A DNA stretch of 64,000 nt from Paraflavitalea soli (GTDB taxonomy: Bacteria > Bacteroidota > Bacteroidia > Chitinophagales > Chitinophagaceae): positions 5,646,546 through 5,710,545 of the forward strand of contig NZ_CP032157.1 of the NCBI RefSeq assembly GCF_003555545.1. Direction: 5' to 3'. The notes beneath the pieces are model-generated. The model had not been told where the DNA came from. It did not search any database and worked only from the letters and a program-made list of their open reading frames with translations. This document shows positions 7,505 through 14,960 of this stretch, piece by piece. The position numbers and the translations under genes were made by a program. Numbering within the stretch: the stretch's first letter is position 1; each line of letters opens with the position of its first letter.

Positions 7505-7828
7505 ATGAACAAATATTTACGGCTAAAAGATGAATTATCATTAGCCGGTACAGGAAAAATGAAGGCATTTGGCAATTCTATGTTGCCGGTATTAAAAGAC
7601 GGAAGCCTGTTGACTTTTGAAAAAGCAGATAACTATGAGATCGGGGATATTGTATTTTGCAAAGTAAAAGGCAGGTATATTGATGCCCATAAAATAATAA
7701 AAAAGGATACCACCAAGGGATTCCTGATTGCCAACAACCACGGCTTTGAAAATGGGTGGACAAAGATCATTTATGGCAAGGTTGTTCTTGCAGAATGGCA
7801 GGGAAGGGTCATTTATAAAACGGAATGA
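7505..7828 (+). CDS. S24/S26 peptidase-like protein, cytosolic
   Basis: A small protein of 107 residues with the core of the LexA/signal-peptidase fold. It has a G-N-S-M-L-P box (nucleophile Ser25), the NYEIGDIVF strand, and DAHKII, where His62 or Lys63 could be the general base. An IANNHGFENGW loop resembles the substrate-side segment of S26 enzymes. There is no membrane helix and no N-terminal HTH, so it is neither a normal signal peptidase nor a full phage repressor. It may act as a stand-alone protease or self-cleaving domain. It is same-strand with, and 54 bp after, the RING/TerD gene but beyond a terminator hairpin. Partnership with that gene is inferred from proximity. Confidence 0.7.
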   Translation: MNKYLRLKDELSLAGTGKMKAFGNSMLPVLKDGSLLTFEKADNYEIGDIVFCKVKGRYIDAHKIIKKDTTKGFLIANNHGFENGWTKIIYGKVVLAEWQGRVIYKTE

Positions 7829-7861
7829 GGTGCGGGTTAGTGGATGCTACAACCTGCTCTA

Positions 7862-8260
7862 TTACTTGATCTGCGTATTCTGATCATGAACAAGTCGCCA
7901 GCCCTGGGCTGAGTTCTTAAAGATCAGCACGAGGTATTCGTTGTCCTGGAACTTAATATTACCTGTTGAATCTTTCTGGCTAAACTTATACTTAATTAAA
8001 GCGTATCCAAGCGAGTCGGATTTTTCTGTCCTCACGATATTCCCTTCCTATTCCCAGTTCTTTTGGCTGAACCAGTTTTTATGAAACTTCATGAATAACC
8101 TATTATCAAAACCGCATTCGGATACTGTACGATCCAGACAAACTAAGGGGTATTTGCGGCGGGGTTTCTTCCAATATTCTTTGATCATCCCCTATATGAC
8201 ATAATATGCCTCTTTTAGCCGTTCATAAACCTGCCATCCCGTAATCAGGCCTTTTTTCTA
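7862..8260 (-). pseudogene. Decayed gene, NTF2-like C-terminus, three in-frame TAG codons
   Basis: One minus-strand frame reads as plausible protein for 132 codons down to a TAA at 7864-7862. It is broken by amber codons at 8260-8258, 8194-8192 and 8050-8048; no TGA or TAA interrupts it. The end (NSAQGWRLVHDQNT) resembles the closing strand of SnoaL/DUF4440-type NTF2-fold domains. Middle text includes KEYWKKPRRKYPLV and MKFHKNWFSQKNW. The absence of other stops and of frameshifts suggests recent decay by point mutation. Programmed amber read-through is possible but unsupported. Confidence 0.5.
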
Positions 8261-8285
8261 CCTTGGTGTTCTAAATGATAGCTTT

Positions 8286-8582
8286 ATGGACTTCCAACTC
8301 GTAACCGGTGGTCCTGATACAATGGACCACCTGGTCTTTACCACCACGTTCACACACAACAAGTTTTTCTACAAAGCGGCACTGGCAGAAACCATTACCT
8401 GGGAAGGATTGCGAACGGGCACCTACGATGTACTGCTTCAATCGGGCAAGGGCACACAACGCTTTACGCTCATAAAAGACGGAGACCATTGGAGAGCCGG
8501 CGGGGAAGTAGAACAGATTGGTGTACTTGAGCAGGAGATAGCTGATCTGCTGGGCACAACCATCAACGAGGTGCGCAAGTGA
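8286..8582 (+). CDS. Hypothetical small protein
   Basis: A 98-residue soluble protein that I do not recognise. It has no signal peptide, Cys pair or known motif. A mixed beta/alpha pattern (FFYKAALAETITWEGL, GTYDVLLQSGKG) ends in a short helix (VLEQEIADLLG). Codon use looks like that of neighbouring genes. The sequence TAGCTTTA just before the ATG is one base off the -7 box, which would make the mRNA leaderless. It lies isolated among decayed DNA, so it may be a genuine orphan or itself a remnant. Confidence 0.5.
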   Translation: MDFQLVTGGPDTMDHLVFTTTFTHNKFFYKAALAETITWEGLRTGTYDVLLQSGKGTQRFTLIKDGDHWRAGGEVEQIGVLEQEIADLLGTTINEVRK

Positions 8583-9233
8583 GCAGCTGAGGGTTTTACC
8601 TCAATGGTGACTCGATAGTACCTCTCTTCCTCCTCTTTGGTTCCTCATTGCTTTCCCGGGCTCCGGGGAGGCAAAGAGGAGGCATTGAGGAGAATCTGAG
8701 GAAGCAATGAGGACAATGATCGAATTTTCTGTTATTCATCCCAGAACATTCGTCGTTCGTCCCTTATTTTCCCTCGGGCCGTCCCCAATGGCCAGGTGTT
8801 TTCGAGGAGAAAAAGCTGTTCGTCCCAAGACATATGTCGTTTGTCCCAGGTTTCCGGGGAGGCCGGACCATTTTTGAAAAAGCTGGGCTGAAACTGATAT
8901 AGATTTGCTGTATCGATCACTGCCAAAGGAGTTTCGCCTGGGAGAGAGCAATGAACGGCATAATTATTGGGTTTTGTACATTTCGCTCGTAATTATTTTG
9001 GTTTTTGCCTATATTTAGAACTGTGGGGAATACGACGGTATGCGATCCAATCCAGCAGCCGTTGACTGTACTCCCAGGTTAGTACCGATTAAGGATAATA
9101 ACTAGTATTGCTTAAAATCTCTCTCTGAAGAAACGCGAAGTGTTACCGCCCTGCCGGTAGCAAAGGGGCAATCTTACCCTCAAAAGACCGAAAATAAATT
9201 TATCATTTAACCTTCCTGTTAAACAACCCTTCT
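8583..9233. other. Gene-free stretch with degenerate repeats
   Basis: No credible gene was seen on either strand. From 8630 to 8720 runs of CCTC and GAGG form weak inverted matches. From 8740 to 8850 there is an imperfect 24-nt direct repeat, listed separately. Beyond about 8960 the DNA is AT-rich and probably carries the promoter of the glycosidase gene, but no clean TAnnTTTG box was found. Confidence 0.5.
8740..8847. repeat. Imperfect 24-nt direct repeat pair
   Basis: Units at 8740-8763 and 8824-8847 share the frame CCCA..ACAT.TGTCGTT.GTCCC or its near match, with five differences over 24 nt. A truncated third piece (TTCGTCCCAAGA) leads into the second copy. They are not coding and no flanking duplication marks them as an insertion sequence. 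Confidence 0.5.
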
Positions 9234-11693
9234 ATGAGCTTAAGAGAATTAAAGCAAGCGCTTGTTTTGGTATTGTTCACCGTTTGCCCGGGATTATTGA
9301 TTGCTCAGTTTGATGAGCAATTGATGCGTGACATTCGCAATACAGGTTACATACACAGTCCCTTGCCACTGGATTACAGCAAGTCTTTTGAATCATTTGG
9401 ATTAACCAAAAAAGTATTGGCTTCGGATATGTTGTGCGACATGGAAACACTGGATAAATGGTCGCACAAAGGATTTGGAGGTATGTACCTTACAAATGAA
9501 AGAAGCAAATCAGGTAAAAACAGTTTGCGGCTGGTTGGACAAACTACCAATCCGACATTTCTGGACTGGGGTATCGGGCTCGGTACTTCCATGGCCAGTT
9601 ATGATGTAGGCGGCGTCAATTGGGAAAAATACAATCGCATTCATTTCTACATCTATCCGCATTGCGAAGGCGCCCGCAGCATCTACCTCAATTTATACCT
9701 TGAAAATGATGGTAAGATAAAGGTCCCGGATAAATACGAACGGGAAGGCATTCATGAAATTAACCTGATCAACGGTCAATGGAATGAATGTTTTGTTGAG
9801 ATGCCGGAGCTGCCGCGTGATAAAATAACCAAATTGTCCTTTGCTATAGAAATATTCGGCAAAGAACGCACCATGGGCGATTCGTTGAAATTTGATATTG
9901 ATGCGGTGTCACTGCAAACCATCGAAAACCCTGAAATAGCCAGTGGCTGGGTACCGGCATCCAACCGCATTATACATTCCACCACCGGCTATGGTGTTGA
10001 AAGTGAAAAGACAGCCATTGTGCAGGTGAAAAATAACAAGGGAAAGTTTCAACTGATCGATAAAAGCAGCAATAAGGTGGTGTATGAAGGAAAGATCAAC
10101 ACAAAAAAAACAGCCATCGGGAATTTTGAGACCATTGATTTCAGTGCGTTCAAAAAAGAGGGGCAGTATTTTATTCGCGCCGGCGATGTTGCCAGCAAGC
10201 CCTTTTACATCAACAAAAATATTTGGGATAATTCTGCGTGGCGTATGCTGAATTATATATTTAATGAACGTTGCGGTTATCCTATTCCCGGTAAGCACGG
10301 GGCCTGCCACACTGATCTCAATGCTACTTTTGAAGGAAAACTTTTCCCTTTCAATGGAGGCTGGCACGATGCTGCCGACATGTCGCAGCAGGTCTTGCAA
10401 TCCGGCGAAATTATTTATGGCCTGCTGGAGGAGGCCAACCGGGCTAAGAAGAAAGGCAATAGCCCCTTATTTATTAGGTTACAGGAGGAAGCAGAATGGG
10501 GTATTGACTGTATATTGAAAGCGAGACTGGGTAATGGCTACCGTGCACAAACCTGGGGTACCAATCTATGGACGGATGGATTTATCGGTACAAAGGATGA
10601 TTCTTCAAGGCGCAGGCAGGTACGTATTCACAACCGTGCTTTTGAGAACTTTATGTTTGCCGGTATAGAGGCCTATGCCTCCATGAGTCTGGAGAATGAC
10701 CCCATGCTGAAAGAATTCCTGCGCAAGGCAGCCATTGAGGATTATGCTTTTGCCCGTAAGCGTTTTGATAGCCTGGGCTTTAATGACCTGAGCAGCATTG
10801 GCGGCGGGGGTGATCATGCAGCCATGGCTTCCAATAGCCAGTATTCGGCCAACATTTCCTTTGCGGCCAGCTTATTGTACAAATTAACCAGGGATAAGTC
10901 ATATGCAGCGGAAGCGGCAAAAGCCATTCAGTACACATTACAATGTCAGCGTACTGAACCACTGAATGACAAAAACAAACTACGTGGCTTTTTTTATCGC
11001 GACCTGAATAAAAGATCCATTGTTCATTATACCCATCAGTCACGCGACCATTCCTATATGCAGGCATTAACAGCCCTTTGCGAAACCCAACCGGATAACC
11101 CGGATTACAAAAAATGGGAAGCCGCTATCAGGATGTATGGTGATTATCTTAAAACCATTATGCAGTATGTGCAGCCGTACGGTTTGGTGCCCAGCGGCGT
11201 TTATCATGTGGATGAGGTAAAGGACTCGGTCAATTTTTATAAAGTGCAGGTAGGCATTTACAAAGGCGCTGCCAGTGATTATAAAGAACAGTTGGAGCAT
11301 GGCTTTAAACTGGATGAGGAGCATTACCTGCGTGTTTTTCCCGTATGGTTCTCTTTTAAAGGAAACGCAGCGGTACAACTGTCCACCGGCAAGGCGGCGG
11401 CCCTTGCAGGAAGGTTTTTGCACGACAAAAAGCTGATGGATATTGCAGAACAGCAATTATTCTGGATAGTGGGTAAAAATCCTTTCGGACAATCTATCAT
11501 TTGGGGGGAAGGAAGCAACTATCCTCAATTGTATACGGCATTGCCCGGTGAAACCGTGGGTGGCATCCCTGTAGGTATGCAATCAAGATTTAATGAAGAC
11601 ACCCCCTACTGGCCGCAGTTTAATACCGCCACCTATAAAGAATTGTGGGTAGGGCCGGCAGCCAAATGGTTTTCGCTGATTGCTGAGTTCTGA
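9234..11693 (+). CDS. Glycoside hydrolase family 9 enzyme, exported
   Basis: An 819-residue exported beta-glycanase. A signal peptide (LVLVLFTVCPGLLIAQ) is followed by a carbohydrate-binding-like beta domain (residues 30-235), an Ig-like CelD_N domain (240-325) and the GH9 (alpha/alpha)6 catalytic domain (330-815). The GH9 box GGWHDAADMSQ carries both Asp residues that activate water. The C-terminal ATYKELWVGPAAKW contains the likely general-acid Glu. A late NPFGQSIIWG segment is also typical. Substrates in the family include cellulose, mixed glucans and chito-oligosaccharides, so specificity is open. It stands alone, with no SusC/SusD pair in the window, and is convergent with the beta-lactamase gene. 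Confidence 0.9.
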   Translation: MSLRELKQALVLVLFTVCPGLLIAQFDEQLMRDIRNTGYIHSPLPLDYSKSFESFGLTKKVLASDMLCDMETLDKWSHKGFGGMYLTNERSKSGKNSLRLVGQTTNPTFLDWGIGLGTSMASYDVGGVNWEKYNRIHFYIYPHCEGARSIYLNLYLENDGKIKVPDKYEREGIHEINLINGQWNECFVEMPELPRDKITKLSFAIEIFGKERTMGDSLKFDIDAVSLQTIENPEIASGWVPASNRIIHSTTGYGVESEKTAIVQVKNNKGKFQLIDKSSNKVVYEGKINTKKTAIGNFETIDFSAFKKEGQYFIRAGDVASKPFYINKNIWDNSAWRMLNYIFNERCGYPIPGKHGACHTDLNATFEGKLFPFNGGWHDAADMSQQVLQSGEIIYGLLEEANRAKKKGNSPLFIRLQEEAEWGIDCILKARLGNGYRAQTWGTNLWTDGFIGTKDDSSRRRQVRIHNRAFENFMFAGIEAYASMSLENDPMLKEFLRKAAIEDYAFARKRFDSLGFNDLSSIGGGGDHAAMASNSQYSANISFAASLLYKLTRDKSYAAEAAKAIQYTLQCQRTEPLNDKNKLRGFFYRDLNKRSIVHYTHQSRDHSYMQALTALCETQPDNPDYKKWEAAIRMYGDYLKTIMQYVQPYGLVPSGVYHVDEVKDSVNFYKVQVGIYKGAASDYKEQLEHGFKLDEEHYLRVFPVWFSFKGNAAVQLSTGKAAALAGRFLHDKKLMDIAEQQLFWIVGKNPFGQSIIWGEGSNYPQLYTALPGETVGGIPVGMQSRFNEDTPYWPQFNTATYKELWVGPAAKWFSLIAEF

Positions 11694-11712
11694 TAAGACG
11701 ATGCTGACCCTT

Positions 11713-12471
11713 TTATTGAGCCTTGAATAAGTTAATGGTATACTCAAGTAATTTGTTGTCTCCATATGCACCATGTCCCGGAACAACGATTTTCACATTG
11801 GGGTATTCCTTTTTCACTTTTTCAACGGTGCCTGACCAATCGGCCACATTAGCATCGCCTAAATAGCCTTTGCTGGCACCTGATTCTTTTATTAAACAAC
11901 CGCCAAATAGGATGTTTTCACCCGGGAAATAACCGACTACATTATCTTTTGTATGACCTTCTCCGAAAAACTTTGCAATAATATGTTCATTGCCCACTTT
12001 TAAAATGAGTGAGTCTTTGAAACTGTTTTGGGGAACAACAAAATTCTTCTCTTTTGCAAATTCAATCGTTCTGAAATAAGCATAAGAAGGGATATTGTTG
12101 TTATGGAATGCTTTTAGTCCACCCAGGCAATCGTCGTGGAAATGGGTTGGAATAATGGCGTTTATCTTACAATGTAGCTTTTCTTTGATCCATTTGATTA
12201 ACGCTGCAGCACTGGTATCGTTGGTTGGTGTATCAAAAACAATTACTTCCTTACTATTTCTGACGATGAGGCCGTTACAGGGAACGTTGCCAAAATCATT
12301 GGTTTGTAAGAATGAGGTATGTTGAAAAGAGTTTTCGGTAATTTGGGTTACAATCAACGCTTTGGATTTGTAAACCACTTTGGGCTTGAATATCTGTCTT
12401 TTTTGAGCACTACCATGTAAACAGGTAAGAGAGACTACAATGATCAACAGCGTTTTTATAATGGTTTTCAT
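11713..12471 (-). CDS. Subclass B1 metallo-beta-lactamase
   Basis: A 252-residue exported enzyme of the metallo-beta-lactamase fold with a signal peptide (LLIIVVSLTCLHGSAQ). All B1 zinc ligands are visible: HFHDDCLGG gives His116, His118 and Asp120 (BBL numbering), GEGHTKDN gives His196, FGGCLIKES gives Cys221 with the substrate-binding Lys224 three residues on, and VPGHGAYG gives His263. The Zn2 Cys ligand separates B1 from B2/B3 and from glyoxalase-type members. Chromosomal B1 enzymes are common in environmental Bacteroidota. No regulator or mobile element adjoins it, so it looks intrinsic. Actual hydrolysis of beta-lactams is not shown by sequence alone. Confidence 0.87.
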   Translation of the reverse strand: MKTIIKTLLIIVVSLTCLHGSAQKRQIFKPKVVYKSKALIVTQITENSFQHTSFLQTNDFGNVPCNGLIVRNSKEVIVFDTPTNDTSAAALIKWIKEKLHCKINAIIPTHFHDDCLGGLKAFHNNNIPSYAYFRTIEFAKEKNFVVPQNSFKDSLILKVGNEHIIAKFFGEGHTKDNVVGYFPGENILFGGCLIKESGASKGYLGDANVADWSGTVEKVKKEYPNVKIVVPGHGAYGDNKLLEYTINLFKAQ

Positions 12472-12550
12472 TATTGCTCTTTTTTGAATTTTTGTTATTG
12501 GAAGGTCATCGGCGCTAGGCCCACATGGTCTTCCGAATATCCCCCAAAAG

Positions 12551-12576
12551 CAAAACCCGCTGTATTACAGCGGGCT
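12551..12576 (-). terminator. Terminator downstream of tRNA-Arg
   Basis: On the minus strand CCCGCTG and CAGCGGG form a 7-bp stem with a 5-nt loop, followed by TTTT, 13 nt after the tRNA end. A classic intrinsic terminator. Confidence 0.8.
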
Positions 12577-12588
12577 TATCATGAGTTG

Positions 12589-12660
12589 TGGTCCCGCCAA
12601 GAATCGAACTTGGATCTAGAGTTTAGGAAACTCCTATTCTATCCATTGAACTACGGGACC
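12589..12660 (-). tRNA. tRNA-Arg (anticodon CCT)
   Basis: A 72-nt cloverleaf on the minus strand. Acceptor GGTCCCG/CGGGACC has discriminator A. The D arm has loop AATGGATA, anticodon loop TTCCTAA carries CCT for AGG codons, and T stem CCAAG/CTTGG holds TTCGATT. CCA is not encoded. It stands alone between the beta-lactamase and TPR genes, with its own terminator. Confidence 0.95.
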
Positions 12661-12711
12661 AGGAATTAAAAACAGGCTTTAAGAAGCAGCTGTCTTCAGA
12701 TTTCCGGGCGG

Positions 12712-12719
12712 CAAAAATA
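12712..12719 (-). promoter_or_regulatory. -7 box for tRNA-Arg
   Basis: Minus-strand TATTTTTG matches TAnnTTTG, about 52 nt before the tRNA 5' end. No well-spaced TTTG was seen upstream. Confidence 0.45.
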
Positions 12720-12861
12720 AGAAAACAAAGCATTGTATTCGTAGTAGCCCCGAAAAAAGGACAAATTGCTCAAAAACAGGGTGTAAGAGGCCTCTTTTTC
12801 ACCTTTCTTCCCTACCAATACGCATCATTACAAATTTACTGGGCTGCACACGAATTCCACC

Positions 12862-12869
12862 TATCTTTG
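12862..12869 (+). promoter_or_regulatory. -7 box for the TPR gene
   Basis: TATCTTTG lies 24 nt before the ATG at 12894. It overlaps a possible in-frame TTG at 12867, which therefore cannot be the start. Confidence 0.55.
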
Positions 12870-12893
12870 CTTCCCCTAAAAAAAAGTACGTAT

Positions 12894-13544
12894 ATGAAGA
12901 TTTATACCTGGCTTATCCGTTACCGCCTTTACCTGGGTTTGGCTCTGGTGGTACTGGGTATCGTGGCGAATATTTACAGCAGCTTCTGGCCTGCTTTTCC
13001 GCTTTATTTTATCGGCCTCATCCTGATTGTAGGTCACTTTTTCATTGGCCCCCTGCGACTGATCCAGGAATACATGGAAAATGGTGACATGGAAGGCGCC
13101 GAAGGCGTACTCAATTCAGTTAAATTCCCCAACCTGCTTTATAAACCCATCCGCTCCGCTTACTATACCTTCAAAGGTCAGCTGGCGATGATGAAACAGG
13201 ATTTCGACGGCGCCGAAAGCAACATGAAAAAAGGGCTTTCACTGGGCACCCCCATGAAAGAAGTAAAAGGCGCCAACCTCCTGCAAATGGGAATGATCTC
13301 CCTGCAAAAAGGCAATTTCAAACAAGGGGAACAATACATCCGCCAGGCCATCCGCGAAGGATTACCCGATAAGGAAAATGAAGCCGCCGCCTACCTGCAG
13401 ATGTGCAATATCATGATGAACAAAAGGGAATTTCGTGCCGCTAAAGAATTCTTCCGCAAGACAAAAGCACTGAAACCTACCAGCCCTGAAATTGTAAAAC
13501 AGGTAAAAGAAATAGAGAAATACATCTCCCGCATACCGGGATAA
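12894..13544 (+). CDS. Membrane-anchored TPR-repeat protein
   Basis: A 216-residue protein with two closely spaced membrane helices at the N-terminus (residues 8-55, around GLALVVLGIVANIYSS and YFIGLILIVGHFF). About four tetratricopeptide-like helix pairs follow, for example in KGQLAMMKQDFDGAESNMKK and QMGMISLQKGNFKQGEQYI. The start at 12894 is set by the promoter box just upstream. TPR arrays mediate protein contacts; the partner is unknown and no operon partner is evident. Confidence 0.8.
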   Translation: MKIYTWLIRYRLYLGLALVVLGIVANIYSSFWPAFPLYFIGLILIVGHFFIGPLRLIQEYMENGDMEGAEGVLNSVKFPNLLYKPIRSAYYTFKGQLAMMKQDFDGAESNMKKGLSLGTPMKEVKGANLLQMGMISLQKGNFKQGEQYIRQAIREGLPDKENEAAAYLQMCNIMMNKREFRAAKEFFRKTKALKPTSPEIVKQVKEIEKYISRIPG

Positions 13545-13637
13545 GCGGGACTAAAATATTTCAAAAGTTATAGAGCTCTTATAGAGGCCATCGTCCATAT
13601 ATACTCAAGGGATTCTTGAGGGGAAGTAGTAGGCTTA

Positions 13638-14105
13638 CTATGGGTACTTCCCAAACAGCCCCTCAATCGTCTTAAACCGGAAAGCAAATATCTGTTGGAG
13701 CTTCTTTTCTACCAGCCGGCCGGCCACCAAATCGCCCAGCCAACGGCCAGGTATCTTATAATGCACAATGTCTGTCATTTCTACCCCTCCCGGCACTTCT
13801 TTGAAATGGTGTTGATGATGCCATAAGCTATAAGGCCCATACCGCTGCTCATCCGCAAAGTACCTGCCCGGCTCCACATGCGTGATCTCCGTCATCCAAT
13901 ACCATTCAATACCCCATAGCGGTTTGATCTTGTATTCAATGATCTGCCCCGGGTAAATGCTCTCACCATGTAGGGTGGAAGTAACCCTGAAATGAACATC
14001 CGGTGGTGTGATCGCTTGTAAATTAACCGGACTGGAGAAGAATGCCCAGGCTTCCTGCAGGGATACAGGAATACACTGAACCGCTTTGAAAGAGTGCACA
14101 CTCAT
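13638..14105 (-). CDS. SRPBCC-fold ligand-binding protein
   Basis: A 155-residue cytosolic protein of the START/Bet v1-like superfamily. It has the usual opening strand and helix (CIPVSLQEAWAFFSSPVNLQAITP), central strands (IEYKIKPLWGIEWYWMTEI, HHFKEVPGGVEMTDIVHY) and a long C-terminal helix (FAFRFKTIEGLF). Members bind hydrophobic ligands or modify polyketides and lipids; no ligand can be assigned. It is same-strand with and 37 bp from the REC-Hpt gene, possibly co-transcribed. Confidence 0.75.
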   Translation of the reverse strand: MSVHSFKAVQCIPVSLQEAWAFFSSPVNLQAITPPDVHFRVTSTLHGESIYPGQIIEYKIKPLWGIEWYWMTEITHVEPGRYFADEQRYGPYSLWHHQHHFKEVPGGVEMTDIVHYKIPGRWLGDLVAGRLVEKKLQQIFAFRFKTIEGLFGKYP

Positions 14106-14142
14106 AAAATACTATCCTAAACAGGCATCATACCGTTTGGTT

Positions 14143-14952
14143 TTACAAAGAGAAATCTTTTTTTACCTGCACGGCACAGGATTGCAGGATAGACTCTACC
14201 AGGTTTACCTGTGCTGGTAATTGTTCTGTACCTTCTCCTTTTTTACCATTTTGCTCAATTTGCCGTATCGTATCCTTTAGGGTACTGATGCCCATGGAAT
14301 CAATGGTGGATTTCAACTTATGCGCCAGCTTTCCTACCTGCGCCCAGTTTTGCAGGGTTGTTTCCTTTTGCATTTCCTGCAATGTCAAAGGCATCGTATC
14401 GAGGAAGAGCTGCAACATGCGTTTCACAAAGCTTTCATCACCACCAGCAATGCCGTACACCAGGGAGAGGTTGTACAACTTATCAGCGTCGTCAGTTTTG
14501 GATGGCAGGATGTGCTGCCGTTGATCCTGGTCAGTAGTGATCATGTTCGTTAGGTTGGTTAAGTTGTCTGTTATGATGCGGTGGAGATGGGGTTCATTAA
14601 TAGGCTTGGGCAGATAGTCATTCATGCCGGCAGCCAGAAAACGTTCCCTGTCTCCTTTCAGGGCATTGGCTGTTAGCGCTACAATGGGTATGCTGGCTTT
14701 GAGGGGATCAGTTAGCAGGCGTATCTGCTGCGTAGCTTCCAGGCCATCCATTTCCGGCATATGTATATCCATCAGCACAAGGTCATAGTGATTTTGTTGC
14801 ACCAGCACCAATGCCTCCCGGCCATTACCCGCTATATCTACTTCAAAGCCCCATGATTCTATCATATGACGAGCCAGGTGTTGGTTCATCTCCACATCTT
14901 CGGCCACCAGTATCCGCCGTTTCTCCCCGTCATGGTTGTTGGGTGCTGTCAT
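14143..14952 (-). CDS. Receiver-Hpt phosphorelay protein
   Basis: A 269-residue cytosolic phosphorelay protein. The receiver domain (residues 12-130) has phosphoacceptor Asp62 in VLMDIHMPEMDG and the switch residues in VALTANALKGD and YLPKPI. The Hpt domain (about 165-265) has its phosphorylatable His in GKLAHKLKSTIDSMG. This combination normally sits at the end of a hybrid kinase; here it is free-standing. It starts 8 bp after the sigma-54 regulator gene, so the two are co-transcribed and probably exchange phosphate. No hybrid kinase is in the window. Confidence 0.88.
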   Translation of the reverse strand: MTAPNNHDGEKRRILVAEDVEMNQHLARHMIESWGFEVDIAGNGREALVLVQQNHYDLVLMDIHMPEMDGLEATQQIRLLTDPLKASIPIVALTANALKGDRERFLAAGMNDYLPKPINEPHLHRIITDNLTNLTNMITTDQDQRQHILPSKTDDADKLYNLSLVYGIAGGDESFVKRMLQLFLDTMPLTLQEMQKETTLQNWAQVGKLAHKLKSTIDSMGISTLKDTIRQIEQNGKKGEGTEQLPAQVNLVESILQSCAVQVKKDFSL

Positions 14953-14960
14953 GCTGCCGG

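Noticed and set aside
8271-8489. Minus-strand 72-codon frame near the pseudogene
   Set aside because: It overlaps the small plus-strand gene at 8286 in full, is in a different frame from the pseudogene, and has no recognisable motif.
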